Shown here: one piece after another, positions 1 to 7,296 of the stretch
Layout of the letters: the number at the start of each line of letters is the position of its first letter
Numbering within the stretch: position 1 is the stretch's first letter
Assembly: GCA_027003085.1 (NCBI GenBank)
Contig: JALWYR010000125.1
Coordinates: forward strand, 1-18,635
DNA length: 18,635 nt
Reading direction: 5' to 3'
Source: Flavobacteriales bacterium
GTDB lineage: Bacteria > Bacteroidota > Bacteroidia > Flavobacteriales > Flavobacteriaceae
The notes under the pieces: model-generated
What the model was told of the DNA's origin: nothing
Databases searched by the model: none
Seen by the model: only the letters and a program-made list of their open reading frames with translations
Made by a program: the position numbers and the translations under genes

Positions 1-1
1 C

Positions 2-1390
2 CTACAAATGAATCACCTCCCCATAAGCCGCGGCCACGGCTTCCATCACCGCTTCGCTCATGGTGGGATGCGGGTGAATGCTTTTGAGCAGCGTGTGGCC
101 GGTGGCTTCGGCCTTGCGGGCGGCCACAATTTCGGCGATCATCTCCGTAACATTGGCGCCTATCATGTGTGCGCCCAGAATTTCGTCGTATTTCTTATCG
201 ATAATGATTTTAACGAACCCGTCGGTTTGGCCGGCGGCCTTGGCCTTTCCGCTGGCGGTAAACGGGAATTTACCCACCAGCACATCGTAGCCCGCTTCGC
301 GGGCGGCCTCTTCGGTGTAGCCCACCGATGCCACTTGCGGCGAAGTGTAGATGTTCGACGGAATATTGTTGTAGTCAATGGGTTCGGGATCCAAGCCGGC
401 GATTTTTTCCACGCACGTAATGCCTTCGGCCGAAGCCACATGGGCCAGGGCCGGCGTATCGATAACATCGCCTATGGCGTAGTAACCCGTCACATTGGTG
501 CGATAAAATTGATCCACCTTGATTTTTCCTTTTTCGGTTTCGATGCCCGTTTCTTCCAGTCCGATGTCTTCGATGTTGGCTTGGATACCCACGGCGCTGA
601 GCACTTTTTGGGCTGTTACTTCGCCTTCGCCTTTTTTGTTTTTGTATAGCACTTTGACGCCTTCGCCGGTAATTTCGTGTCCGGTAACTTCGGTGCCGGT
701 GAGCACTTTGATTTTGGCTTTCTTAAAACTGCGTTCCAACTGTTTGGACACTTCGGCATCTTCGAGCGGAACGATGCGCGGCAGGTATTCGATAAGCGTT
801 ACTTTGGTGCCGATACTGTTGTAAAAGTAGGCCATTTCCACGCCGATGGCCCCCGAGCCCACAATCACGATGCTTTCGGGTTGTTTTTCCAGGGTCAGGG
901 CTTGGCGGTAGCCGATGATGTGTTCCCCGTCGATGGGCAGGAAAGGCAGTTGGCGCGCCCGGGCCCCGGTGGCAATGATGATGTGGTCGGCATCCAAATC
1001 GCTAATCAGCGCATTGGGATGGGTGATGCGCACCTGTTTGTTTGGCAGCACTTGTCCCGTGCCCGGAATTACGTGAATTTTGTTTTTCTTCATCAAAAAC
1101 TCCACCCCCTTGCTCATGCTTTCGGCCACTTCGCGGCTACGTTTGATAATAGCCGGGAAATCGGCGGCGGAATTGTCCACCCTGACGCCATAATTACCGG
1201 CATGGCGGGCATATTGAAATACTTCGGCACTTTTCATCAGGGCTTTGGTGGGAATACAACCCCAATTGAGGCACACGCCCCCCAGATTTTCCCTTTCCAC
1301 AATACCCGTTTTGAATCCCAGCTGTGCGGCACGAATGGCGGCCACATATCCGCCGGGCCCGCTACCGATAATCAGGACGTCGAATTTCAT
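2..1390 (-). CDS. lpdA: Dihydrolipoyl dehydrogenase (E3 of 2-oxoacid dehydrogenase complexes)
   Basis: This flavoenzyme reoxidises dihydrolipoamide on the E2 or glycine-cleavage H protein using NAD+, in the cytoplasm. Seen in the 462-residue product: an FAD-binding GSGPGG at residues 9-14, the redox disulfide GGVCLNWGC (Cys40 and Cys45), a second nucleotide-binding fold with IVIVGSGAIGVE near 174-185, the FAD-contacting YAIGD segment, and the C-terminal HPHPTMSE with the catalytic His441/Glu446 pair. The length is normal for the family and the gene is complete: ATG at 1390 and TAG at 2-4. It has a good Bacteroidota promoter just upstream and is cut off from the preceding gene by a terminator. 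No E1, E2 or gcv gene is visible, so the complex it serves is unknown. The name is secure; mercuric or glutathione reductases are excluded by the CLNWGC and HPHPT motifs. Confidence 0.97.
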   Translation of the reverse strand: MKFDVLIIGSGPGGYVAAIRAAQLGFKTGIVERENLGGVCLNWGCIPTKALMKSAEVFQYARHAGNYGVRVDNSAADFPAIIKRSREVAESMSKGVEFLMKKNKIHVIPGTGQVLPNKQVRITHPNALISDLDADHIIIATGARARQLPFLPIDGEHIIGYRQALTLEKQPESIVIVGSGAIGVEMAYFYNSIGTKVTLIEYLPRIVPLEDAEVSKQLERSFKKAKIKVLTGTEVTGHEITGEGVKVLYKNKKGEGEVTAQKVLSAVGIQANIEDIGLEETGIETEKGKIKVDQFYRTNVTGYYAIGDVIDTPALAHVASAEGITCVEKIAGLDPEPIDYNNIPSNIYTSPQVASVGYTEEAAREAGYDVLVGKFPFTASGKAKAAGQTDGFVKIIIDKKYDEILGAHMIGANVTEMIAEIVAARKAEATGHTLLKSIHPHPTMSEAVMEAVAAAYGEVIHL

Positions 1391-1409
1391 AGTAGGTTAT
1401 CTTTTAGCT

Positions 1410-1441
1410 CAAAAATAGGCATTTTCGGCCGGTGTGCCAAA
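1410..1441 (-). promoter_or_regulatory. Bacteroidota-type promoter for lpdA
   Basis: On the minus strand a TTTG box (1438-1441) is followed after exactly 20 bp by TATTTTTG (1410-1417). This matches the -33 TTTG and -7 TAnnTTTG consensus described for Bacteroides. The expected start of transcription is near 1403-1405, giving a leader of about 15 nt before the ATG at 1390. The -33 box begins right where the upstream gene's terminator tail ends. Confidence 0.6.
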
Positions 1442-1448
1442 GAGCTTT

Positions 1449-1484
1449 AAAAGAAAAGCCGGAAATCGGAATGATTTCCGGCTT
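1449..1484 (-). terminator. Rho-independent terminator of the T9SS protein gene
   Basis: A perfect 12-bp stem (1456-1467 with 1473-1484) closes a 5-nt loop. On the minus strand it is followed by the U-rich run TTTTCTTTT. It lies 23 bp beyond the stop codon of the T9SS protein gene and before the lpdA promoter, so the two genes are probably separate transcription units. Confidence 0.85.
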
Positions 1485-1506
1485 GGAACGGAATATTGTT
1501 TTATGG

Positions 1507-2907
1507 CTAACGTTTGATAAACCGGCGCGTATGTTCACCTCCCGGCGAAACTATGCGGTAGAGATAAACCCCACGCAGCAATGCGGCGGTGGAAAGTTTT
1601 ACCCTGTTCCGGCCTGTATGCAGACGGAAGCTTTTGCCGGTAAGTCGTTTGCCATTCATATCGATAATGTCAATGTTTATGTTCACATCCTGTTTTGCTT
1701 GGATTTTAAAGTAAAGCCAACCGGATGCCGGAACCGGAAAAGCACGTAATTCTTCGGCGCGGATATAGTTATCCACGGCAGCGGGATAACCCAAATATAT
1801 ATTGTCCAACTGCATCCACGAGCCCGGTTCGTCGCCGTTCCAGGCATCGAAGCGTAAGCTGTCGTGTGCGTATTGCAGGTTCAACGGAATGTCCACGTGT
1901 TGATAGGCGGGAATATCACTTGTATAATCTTGTCCGATAAACTCATTTTGGCTCGGGTCGGACGAATTTTTGAAAATAAACCGGATGCTCGCCATATCGC
2001 CCGCTTCGCGGTGGGTTTTGATGTCGTAGGAAATGCTCGTGGGATTCTGGCCAATGGCCATGCCTCCTTCGAGTCCGTCGTGCGAAAACAATTGCCCGTT
2101 GGTGATGACGGCATAAACGGTGTCGCCCCACCGGTTAAGGGCGTTTACCATATACACGGCATAACTTCCGTCGGTGGGGTCGGTGGATTTTTGGATGCTT
2201 TGCGGCGTGGTCAGCGGTTCGTCGTCGAGCGAAGTCATAAAACCGTCGGGTTTTTCCACATTGTGGAATGTCCAGTTTTCAAAACTCCAATTGGGCGGCG
2301 GCGGAACGGACGATGTGTTGGAAATAAAACGCAAATTATCGAACATTACCCAACTGCCGATTTCCATACCCGCACCGGTAATGGCATTGCTACTTGCGGC
2401 GCCTATCATCACCGTGTCGGGAACTGCACCTGCCGGCATGCGGGTGGGTAGCACGATGGTTTGCCAGCTTTGCGTGTTCATGGTCGCATCGATGTGCACA
2501 ATGGTATCGAATAGCGGAATACTTTGATATTTGAATTCAATAAGGAAAAGGGCCGTGTCTTGTCCCACCACGCCGGCCTTGTAGTCGATTTTGACCGTAT
2601 CCACGTGGGTTGAATAAGGTGTTCCTCCCGAAAAATCATCGGGATTGAAATTAACAAAATACCCCGGTTCCACTTCGCCGGGATCCCATTGCCCCCTGTC
2701 GATACTTTCGATTTTTACCGAATAATTACCTTCGGTGGCATCCGTTTCCCTGGAAATGTTCAAGTAACCGTCCTCTCCGCTATCTATATAATCATCCAAG
2801 TCGGGATAGGTTTGTGTATGCCAGTTTTCGAAACTGTTGTTCTGAATTTGCTGGGCGTTCAGGAAAAACGCCAACAATAAAGAAATAAGAAAAATAGCTT
2901 TTTTCAT
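1507..2907 (-). CDS. Secreted protein with two similar domains and a T9SS sorting domain
   Basis: The 466-residue product starts with a signal peptide (MKKAIFLISLLLAFFLNA, then QQ). Two similar domains follow, about 24-196 and 206-375. Each begins with a SFENW motif, has a TDxTxGxYxV stretch, and ends in a tryptophan-containing SWxxxDN(L/I) strand. They look like beta-sandwich modules of the carbohydrate-binding or jellyroll kind, but I cannot name the family. A PPPP linker near 202-205 separates them. Residues 384-466 have the pattern of a T9SS type A sorting domain (FPVPASGWLYFKI, then GxYLYRI and a basic end), so the protein is probably exported through the outer membrane and attached or released. 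No catalytic motif is visible. The gene lies 103 bp downstream of hutU, and a terminator follows it. The role is unknown; surface binding is an inference. Confidence 0.85.
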   Translation of the reverse strand: MKKAIFLISLLLAFFLNAQQIQNNSFENWHTQTYPDLDDYIDSGEDGYLNISRETDATEGNYSVKIESIDRGQWDPGEVEPGYFVNFNPDDFSGGTPYSTHVDTVKIDYKAGVVGQDTALFLIEFKYQSIPLFDTIVHIDATMNTQSWQTIVLPTRMPAGAVPDTVMIGAASSNAITGAGMEIGSWVMFDNLRFISNTSSVPPPPNWSFENWTFHNVEKPDGFMTSLDDEPLTTPQSIQKSTDPTDGSYAVYMVNALNRWGDTVYAVITNGQLFSHDGLEGGMAIGQNPTSISYDIKTHREAGDMASIRFIFKNSSDPSQNEFIGQDYTSDIPAYQHVDIPLNLQYAHDSLRFDAWNGDEPGSWMQLDNIYLGYPAAVDNYIRAEELRAFPVPASGWLYFKIQAKQDVNINIDIIDMNGKRLTGKSFRLHTGRNRVKLSTAALLRGVYLYRIVSPGGEHTRRFIKR

Positions 2908-2968
2908 GGCAGTGGTTTTTTGAATTTATTCTAAATTTAAGAAAAATACTTGCGGTTCTTTATGTCAT

Positions 2969-2993
2969 GGGTCATTTTTTTTAAAGATGACCC
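2969..2993 (-). terminator. Possible weak hairpin after hutU
   Basis: A 7-bp stem (GGGTCAT at 2969-2975, ATGACCC at 2987-2993) encloses an 11-nt A/T-rich loop, 17 bp past the hutU stop codon. There is no U-run after it on the minus strand. It may be a weak terminator or a processing structure, and read-through into the T9SS protein gene is possible. Confidence 0.25.
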
Positions 2994-3010
2994 GCTTATT
3001 GCCATCCGAA

Positions 3011-5020
3011 TTACCCGAACAAATCATCCAGCAGTTTGTCGTCCACCAAATGGGGCATGGTAATTTGCAAACCGGGCCGTTCGTTCATAGCGCGCCGGGC
3101 CGTAAACATGGCATTGTCGTTGCGGGCCCAACTGCGGCGGGCTATGCCGTTGTTCACGTCCCAATAAAGCATTTGTTTGAGTCGCCTTTCGGCATCGGCA
3201 CTGCCGTCGAGCACCATACCGAAGCCGCCGTTGATCACTTCGCCCCAACCTACGCCGCCGCCGTTGTGCAACGAAACCCAGGTGGCACCGCGGAAGGCAT
3301 CGCCGATAACGTTATGCACGGCCATGTCGGCGGTGAAACGGCTGCCGTCGTAGATGTTGGATGTTTCGCGGAATGGCGAATCGGTTCCCGACACATCGTG
3401 GTGGTCGCGTCCCAAAACCACGGGGGCCGAAATGTCGCCCCGGGCAATGGCTTCGTTGAACCTTCGCGCAATTTCAATACGGCCCCAAGCGTCGGCATAC
3501 AGGATGCGGGCTTGCGAACCCACCACCAATTTGTTTTCTTGTGCGCCGCGAATCCAGCGGATATTGTCGTCCATTTGTTGGCGTATGCGTTCGGGCGCAT
3601 TTTGCATCAGTTCTTCGAGCACTTGGGTGGCAATGCGGTCGGTCAGGGCCAGATCTTCGGGCTTGCCACTGGTGCACACCCAGCGGAAGGGCCCAAAGCC
3701 ATAGTCGAAGCAGTAGGGGCCCATGATGTCTTCCACATAGGACGGATATTTGAAGCGGCCGTCGGGTTGTAATATATCGGCGCCGGCACGGCTGCTTTCG
3801 AGCAGGAAGGCGTTGCCGTAGTCGAAAAAGTAGGTGCCGCGTTCGGCGTGCTTGTTGATGGCATCCACCTGCCGGCGCAACGAACGGTGAACGTATTCGC
3901 GGAATTTTTCCGGTTCGGCGGCCATCATACGGTTGGCTTCGTCGAAGGAGAGTTCCACGGGATAGTAGCCGCCGTTGTAGGGATTGTGCAAAGAGGTTTG
4001 GTCGCTACCCAGGTCGATTTTGATGCCTTCGTCCAGGAAGCGCTCCCACACGTGCACCACATTGCCGATGTAGCCGAACGAAATCACTTGGCCTTTTTCC
4101 AGGGCGTAGCGCACGCGGGCCGTAAGGTCGTCCAAATCGTCGGTGAGCACGTCCACCCAGCCCTGGCTGTGGCGTTTGCGTGCGGCCCGGGGATTGACTT
4201 CGGCCACCACGCTGACCAGTCCGGCAATATTGCCCGCTTTGGGTTGGGCGCCGCTCATGCCGCCCAATCCGGCCGAGACGAACAATACGGGCTCACCGGC
4301 GGGCTTGCCGTAGCGTTCGCGGATAATGCGTTTGGCATTGAGCAGGGTGATGGTGGTGCCGTGCACGATGCCTTGGGGCCCGATGTACATATAACTGCCG
4401 GCCGTCATTTGGCCGTATTGGGTAACGCCCAGGGCGTTGTAGCGATCGTAGTCGTCCAGGGACGAATAGTTGGGCACCATCATGCCGTTGGTTACCACCA
4501 CGCGGGGGGCGTCTTTGTGCGAGGGGAATAAGCCCAAAGGGTGGCCCGAATACATGACCAGGGTTTGCTCATCGGTCATTTCCGACAGGTAGCGCATGGT
4601 GAGCAGGTATTGGGCCCAGTTTTGGAACACGGCCCCGTTGCCGCCGTAGGTAATCAGTTCGTGCGGATGCTGGGCCACGCGCGGGTCCAGGTTGTTTTGA
4701 ATCATGAGCATAATGGCGGCCGCCTGCGGTGTACGGGCCGGATATTCATTGATGGGCCGGGCATACATGGGATAATCGGGCCGGAAGCGATACATGTAAA
4801 TCCGTCCGTAGGTTTCCAGTTCGTCGCGAAATTCGGGCGCCAGCACCGGATGCCACTGAGGCGGGAAATAACGCAGGGCATTGCGCACGGCCAGTTTTTT
4901 TTCTTCTTCGGTGAGGATATTCCGCCGGGGCGGTGCGTGATTCACATCGGGGTCGTAGGGTTTGGGTTCGGGCAGGGTTTCGGGAATGCCTTGGCGGATT
5001 TGTTGTTGGAAGTCGTTCAT
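3011..5020 (-). CDS. hutU: Urocanate hydratase, long form
   Basis: The enzyme converts urocanate to 4-imidazolone-5-propionate, the second step of histidine degradation, using NAD+ as an electrophile. Seen in the product: YGGNGA (residues 125-130), the NAD-binding GLGGMSGAQP (251-260), the active-site FGPFRWVCTSG segment with Cys449, and a C-terminal HNGGGVGWGE (585-594). I chose the ATG at 5020, giving 669 residues. The frame stays open for 39 more codons, but those run toward the GC-rich repeat and do not look like protein. The classic enzyme has about 550 residues; forms near 670 occur in Bacteroidota and have extra internal segments. A weak promoter-like pair (ATTG, 20 bp, TAATTTCA) lies just upstream. 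No hutH, hutI or formimidoylglutamate gene is in the window, so the rest of the pathway must be elsewhere. Confidence 0.96.
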   Translation of the reverse strand: MNDFQQQIRQGIPETLPEPKPYDPDVNHAPPRRNILTEEEKKLAVRNALRYFPPQWHPVLAPEFRDELETYGRIYMYRFRPDYPMYARPINEYPARTPQAAAIMLMIQNNLDPRVAQHPHELITYGGNGAVFQNWAQYLLTMRYLSEMTDEQTLVMYSGHPLGLFPSHKDAPRVVVTNGMMVPNYSSLDDYDRYNALGVTQYGQMTAGSYMYIGPQGIVHGTTITLLNAKRIIRERYGKPAGEPVLFVSAGLGGMSGAQPKAGNIAGLVSVVAEVNPRAARKRHSQGWVDVLTDDLDDLTARVRYALEKGQVISFGYIGNVVHVWERFLDEGIKIDLGSDQTSLHNPYNGGYYPVELSFDEANRMMAAEPEKFREYVHRSLRRQVDAINKHAERGTYFFDYGNAFLLESSRAGADILQPDGRFKYPSYVEDIMGPYCFDYGFGPFRWVCTSGKPEDLALTDRIATQVLEELMQNAPERIRQQMDDNIRWIRGAQENKLVVGSQARILYADAWGRIEIARRFNEAIARGDISAPVVLGRDHHDVSGTDSPFRETSNIYDGSRFTADMAVHNVIGDAFRGATWVSLHNGGGVGWGEVINGGFGMVLDGSADAERRLKQMLYWDVNNGIARRSWARNDNAMFTARRAMNERPGLQITMPHLVDDKLLDDLFG

Positions 5021-5095
5021 ACGGGATGAATTTGTGCAACTGAAATTAGTGATTTTTTGTGGTGTGTGCAATGATTTTTTTTTTAATGCTTTGCA

Positions 5096-5250
5096 GTCCG
5101 CTTCAAAGCCCTCCGGGCTTCTATGCGGGCTTCGCAAGCCTTCGGGCCTTCGCTATGCTCCGCCCTTGGTCTTGCTCTGCTGGCTACGAAGCTCTTTGGC
5201 GCCTCCACTGCGCTCCGGCACCGCCGGTCTTCTCCGCCGGCTCGGGAAGC
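5096..5250. repeat. GC-rich palindromic intergenic module
   Basis: This non-coding stretch upstream of hutU is strikingly GC-rich against AT-rich surroundings and is full of short palindromes, such as GCCCTCCGGGC at 5108-5118 and repeated CCGGC/GCCGG arms. Its texture resembles the modules at 11652-12160 and 18075-18530; for example CCTTGGTCTTGCTCTGCTGG is similar to a segment near 18221. The open frames across it show no protein-like composition. Confidence 0.6.
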
Positions 5251-5340
5251 CTGTGCCGGACGCTGTGCAACTCTGTGATTAAATTAAGGAAAACAAAACC
5301 ACAGAGGACACGGAGTAAATTTCACGGAGTAACACAGAGG
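5251..5340. repeat. CACAGAG-type inverted repeat, unit 1
   Basis: A left arm rich in CTGTG/CTCTGTG (5251-5280) faces a right arm with ACCACAGAGGACACGGAG and CACGGAGTAACACAGAG (5299-5340). Together they form an imperfect hairpin around an AT-rich loop. The right arm is a close direct copy of 5483-5522 in unit 2. Confidence 0.7.
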
Positions 5341-5427
5341 GTAAATTCCTGTATGAAAACACCGGGATGTCAAGTAGTAATGTCCTCCACAATATTTACA
5401 ATAGCAAATCAAAAATAATTTAAAAAA

Positions 5428-5523
5428 CTCCGTGCGGCTCTGCGCCGGACTGTGTGAAACTCTGTGGATAAAATTTTTTTAAACCACAAAGGGCACAGAG
5501 TAAATTCCACAGAGTAACAGAGT
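5428..5523. repeat. CACAGAG-type inverted repeat, unit 2
   Basis: The left arm (5428-5466) carries CTCCGTG, CTCTGCGCCGGACTGTGTG and CTCTGTGG. The right arm (5483-5523) carries ACCACAAAGGGCACAGAG and CCACAGAGTAACAGAG. The loop is A/T only. The arrangement is the same as in unit 1, including the CCGGAC and GTAAAT-type spacers, so these are two copies of one dispersed non-coding repeat. A further CTCCGTGAAATTG fragment is at 5568-5580. Confidence 0.7.
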
Positions 5524-5588
5524 TGAAACACTCTATAACACTAAAAAAATAAAGATTAAAAGAAAAACTCCGTGAAATTGCGCTTCCA

Positions 5589-5661
5589 TGGGCCAACGCA
5601 AACGCCGCGCTTGTTTTCCCTTGCTCCTCCGGGAGCCACGCCCGGGCGCCCGAAAACCATT
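5589..5661. repeat. Short GC-rich module related to the one at 18088-18150
   Basis: The order GGCCAACGC, CGCGCTTGTTTTCCCTT and CTCCGGGAGCCACG matches, with small changes, GGCCAACCC, AGCGCTTGTTTTGCCTT and CTCCGGGAGCC near 18091-18137. It ends in a GC palindrome (CGCCCGGGCG type). It sits directly upstream of the polymerase gene and has no coding signal. Confidence 0.55.
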
Positions 5662-5706
5662 TCTTATTAGCCGGATTATACTTAACTTGTAAACAAAATT
5701 ACCGCC

Positions 5707-6594
5707 ATGGATGCCCAAGAGCAAATCCTTCGCGTCGATGGTTATGAACTGCGCATTACTCATCCCGATAAACCGCTTTTCCCGCAGGCAGGCATTACCA
5801 AGCGCCAACTTATCGACTATTACCGGGCTGTGGCGCCCTATGTGCTGCGTTACAATCGAGGCCGACCCTTGGTGTTTGTGCGCTATCCGCACGGGGCGCC
5901 AGGTTATTCCTTTTTTCAAAAAAACGCCCCTCAGCCGGTTCCGCCCTTTGTAGAAATCCACGAAATGGGCAAATTCAAGCCCACCCGTTATGTGGTGTTG
6001 CAGCATCTGGCCGACCTGATTTGGTTGGTGCAATTACACGCCCTCGAATTCCACGTGATGGGCATCCGCAAGCCGCATTGGGCCAATCCCGACCTGATGG
6101 TGTTCGACATCGACCCACCCGAAGGGGCCGGATTTGCCGAAATCCGTGATTTTGCCCTGGGCATCCGGCCGGTGATCGAAAAATTGGGCTATACCACGCT
6201 GGTCAAAACCTCGGGTAAGCGGGGTGTGCATATCGTTTGCCCTTTGGAACCCGTCTATACGGTAGACCAAGTAATGGAAGCGGCCGAAAGTATTGCCAGG
6301 GAAATTATGCGCGTTTTTCCCGATTCCACCCTGGATGTGCGCAAAGAAAAAAGGCGGGGTAAATTCCTTATCGACATCTACCGTAACCGGGCTTATCAAA
6401 CGTTTAGCATGCCCTATGGCACCCGCGCCACAACCATGGCAACGGTGTCCATGCCGCTTAGCTGGGAACAGCTGCGCAGTTTGAACGACCCGCACATTTT
6501 TACCATTCGCAACGTCCCGGAAGTACTGCATAAAAAAGGCGACGCCTGGGCAAACGGCTTTGCCCGGGCGTCGCATTTACATACCTTGAAATAA
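5707..6594 (+). CDS. Stand-alone LigD-type primase/polymerase domain protein
   Basis: This is an archaeo-eukaryotic primase-type polymerase of the family that forms the polymerase part of bacterial LigD. In end joining it adds nucleotides, with a preference for ribonucleotides, at breaks. Seen in the 295-residue product: the metal-binding FDIDPPEG (Asp134, Asp136), the nucleotide-binding KTSGKRGVHIV (167-177, His175), the third acidic residue in FLIDIYRNR (Asp223), and YGTRATTMATVSMPLSWEQL (238-256). The whole chain is one polymerase domain; there is no ATP-dependent ligase or phosphoesterase part, and no Ku gene is in the window. The ATG at 5707 fits the family's usual N-terminus. The last 19 codons before the stop overlap a strong hairpin that serves the convergent gene. 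The family call is secure; the role in end joining is inferred. Confidence 0.93.
   Translation: MDAQEQILRVDGYELRITHPDKPLFPQAGITKRQLIDYYRAVAPYVLRYNRGRPLVFVRYPHGAPGYSFFQKNAPQPVPPFVEIHEMGKFKPTRYVVLQHLADLIWLVQLHALEFHVMGIRKPHWANPDLMVFDIDPPEGAGFAEIRDFALGIRPVIEKLGYTTLVKTSGKRGVHIVCPLEPVYTVDQVMEAAESIAREIMRVFPDSTLDVRKEKRRGKFLIDIYRNRAYQTFSMPYGTRATTMATVSMPLSWEQLRSLNDPHIFTIRNVPEVLHKKGDAWANGFARASHLHTLK
6531..6574 (-). terminator. Terminator of the beta-barrel protein gene, lying inside the polymerase gene
   Basis: A 16-bp stem with one G-T mismatch (6539-6554 with 6559-6574, loop CGGC) is followed on the minus strand by CTTTTTTAT. It is 31 bp beyond the stop of the minus-strand beta-barrel protein gene, so it is very likely its intrinsic terminator, yet all of it is within the coding sequence of the convergent plus-strand polymerase gene. 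On the plus strand no U-run follows it. Confidence 0.8.
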
Positions 6595-6604
6595 TGCGCT
6601 TGTT

Positions 6605-7207
6605 TTAGTTGAAGTAGAAGGTAAAATCTACGGACAAATGACGCGGCATTTGCCGGAGGGCGGAGGAATTCATCACATCGGTCATGCCCAAATGGTAGGA
6701 AAGCCCCAGGTTGATGTTGCCAAAGCCCACATTGTATTCGGCTCCGGCACCGAAAATCAAGGACGACCCGATTTTGTTTACTTGATTTGTGATGACCACA
6801 CTACCGCTTTTGGCCGTTACGTTGATGTCGAGCGTGGCGCCGAAAAAGCCCAAAATACGAATATTGTCGGCCACTTCATTGCTACGCATTTTGAGGGCCA
6901 AGGGCACTTCCACCGTGGTGATTTTCATATTGGAAAAATCCGATTTGAAATTACGGCTGTGGATCATAATCCCCGAATGCAGGTAGTAGTTTTTGGCAAA
7001 GCCGTAATCGGCCCACAGGCCGCCCTTGAAGCCCAAACCCCCGCTTTTGAGCGAATCCACTTGGACAAAATTGCCGTTCACCTTGACAAAACCCTTGTTG
7101 AAATTAATACTGGGTGCCAACGAAAGCCCGATACGAAAATCCTGGGCATTGGCCAGCGAATAGGCGAACAGCATCAGAACGAGCGGTAAAATCCATTTCT
7201 TTTTCAT
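6605..7207 (-). CDS. Outer membrane beta-barrel protein
   Basis: The 200-residue product has a signal peptide (MKKKWILPLVLMLFAYSLANA, then QDF). The mature part is about 180 residues of alternating strands rich in Gly and aromatic residues (FKGGLWADYGF, YYLHSGIMIHSRNF, LIFGAGAEYNVGFGNINLGLSYHLG), and it ends in an aromatic strand, DFTFYFN. That is the pattern of the small PorT/OMP_b-brl_2 type barrels common in Bacteroidota. Its length suits an eight-stranded barrel in the outer membrane. The ligand and role are unknown. It is divergent from the recombinase gene, with about 90 bp of AT-rich DNA between them, and convergent with the polymerase gene. Confidence 0.8.
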   Translation of the reverse strand: MKKKWILPLVLMLFAYSLANAQDFRIGLSLAPSINFNKGFVKVNGNFVQVDSLKSGGLGFKGGLWADYGFAKNYYLHSGIMIHSRNFKSDFSNMKITTVEVPLALKMRSNEVADNIRILGFFGATLDINVTAKSGSVVITNQVNKIGSSLIFGAGAEYNVGFGNINLGLSYHLGMTDVMNSSALRQMPRHLSVDFTFYFN

Positions 7208-7256
7208 AGCTATGCGTTTTTTGTTTTTATATTTGGTTTAAATTTATTTCAAATTA

Positions 7257-7284
7257 TTGAAACCGAAAAATTGGAGTAACTTTC
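7257..7284 (+). promoter_or_regulatory. Possible promoter of the recombinase gene
   Basis: TAACTTTC (7277-7284) matches the TAnnTTTG -7 box except in the last base, and a TTG lies 17 bp before it, shorter than the usual spacing. It is 12 bp upstream of the start codon. This is a weak call. Confidence 0.3.
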
Positions 7285-7296
7285 ATTACAAAAATA

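Noticed and set aside
677..1450. 257-codon open frame on the plus strand opposite lpdA.
   Set aside because: It is rich in His, Phe and Gly, as expected from the complement of a GC-biased gene, and lpdA on the other strand is certain. The same applies to the open frames opposite hutU and opposite the SPFH gene.
5021..5137. 39-codon N-terminal extension of hutU.
   Set aside because: It reads into the GC-rich repeat and an AT-rich leader; the ATG at 5020 gives a normal start for long-form urocanases.
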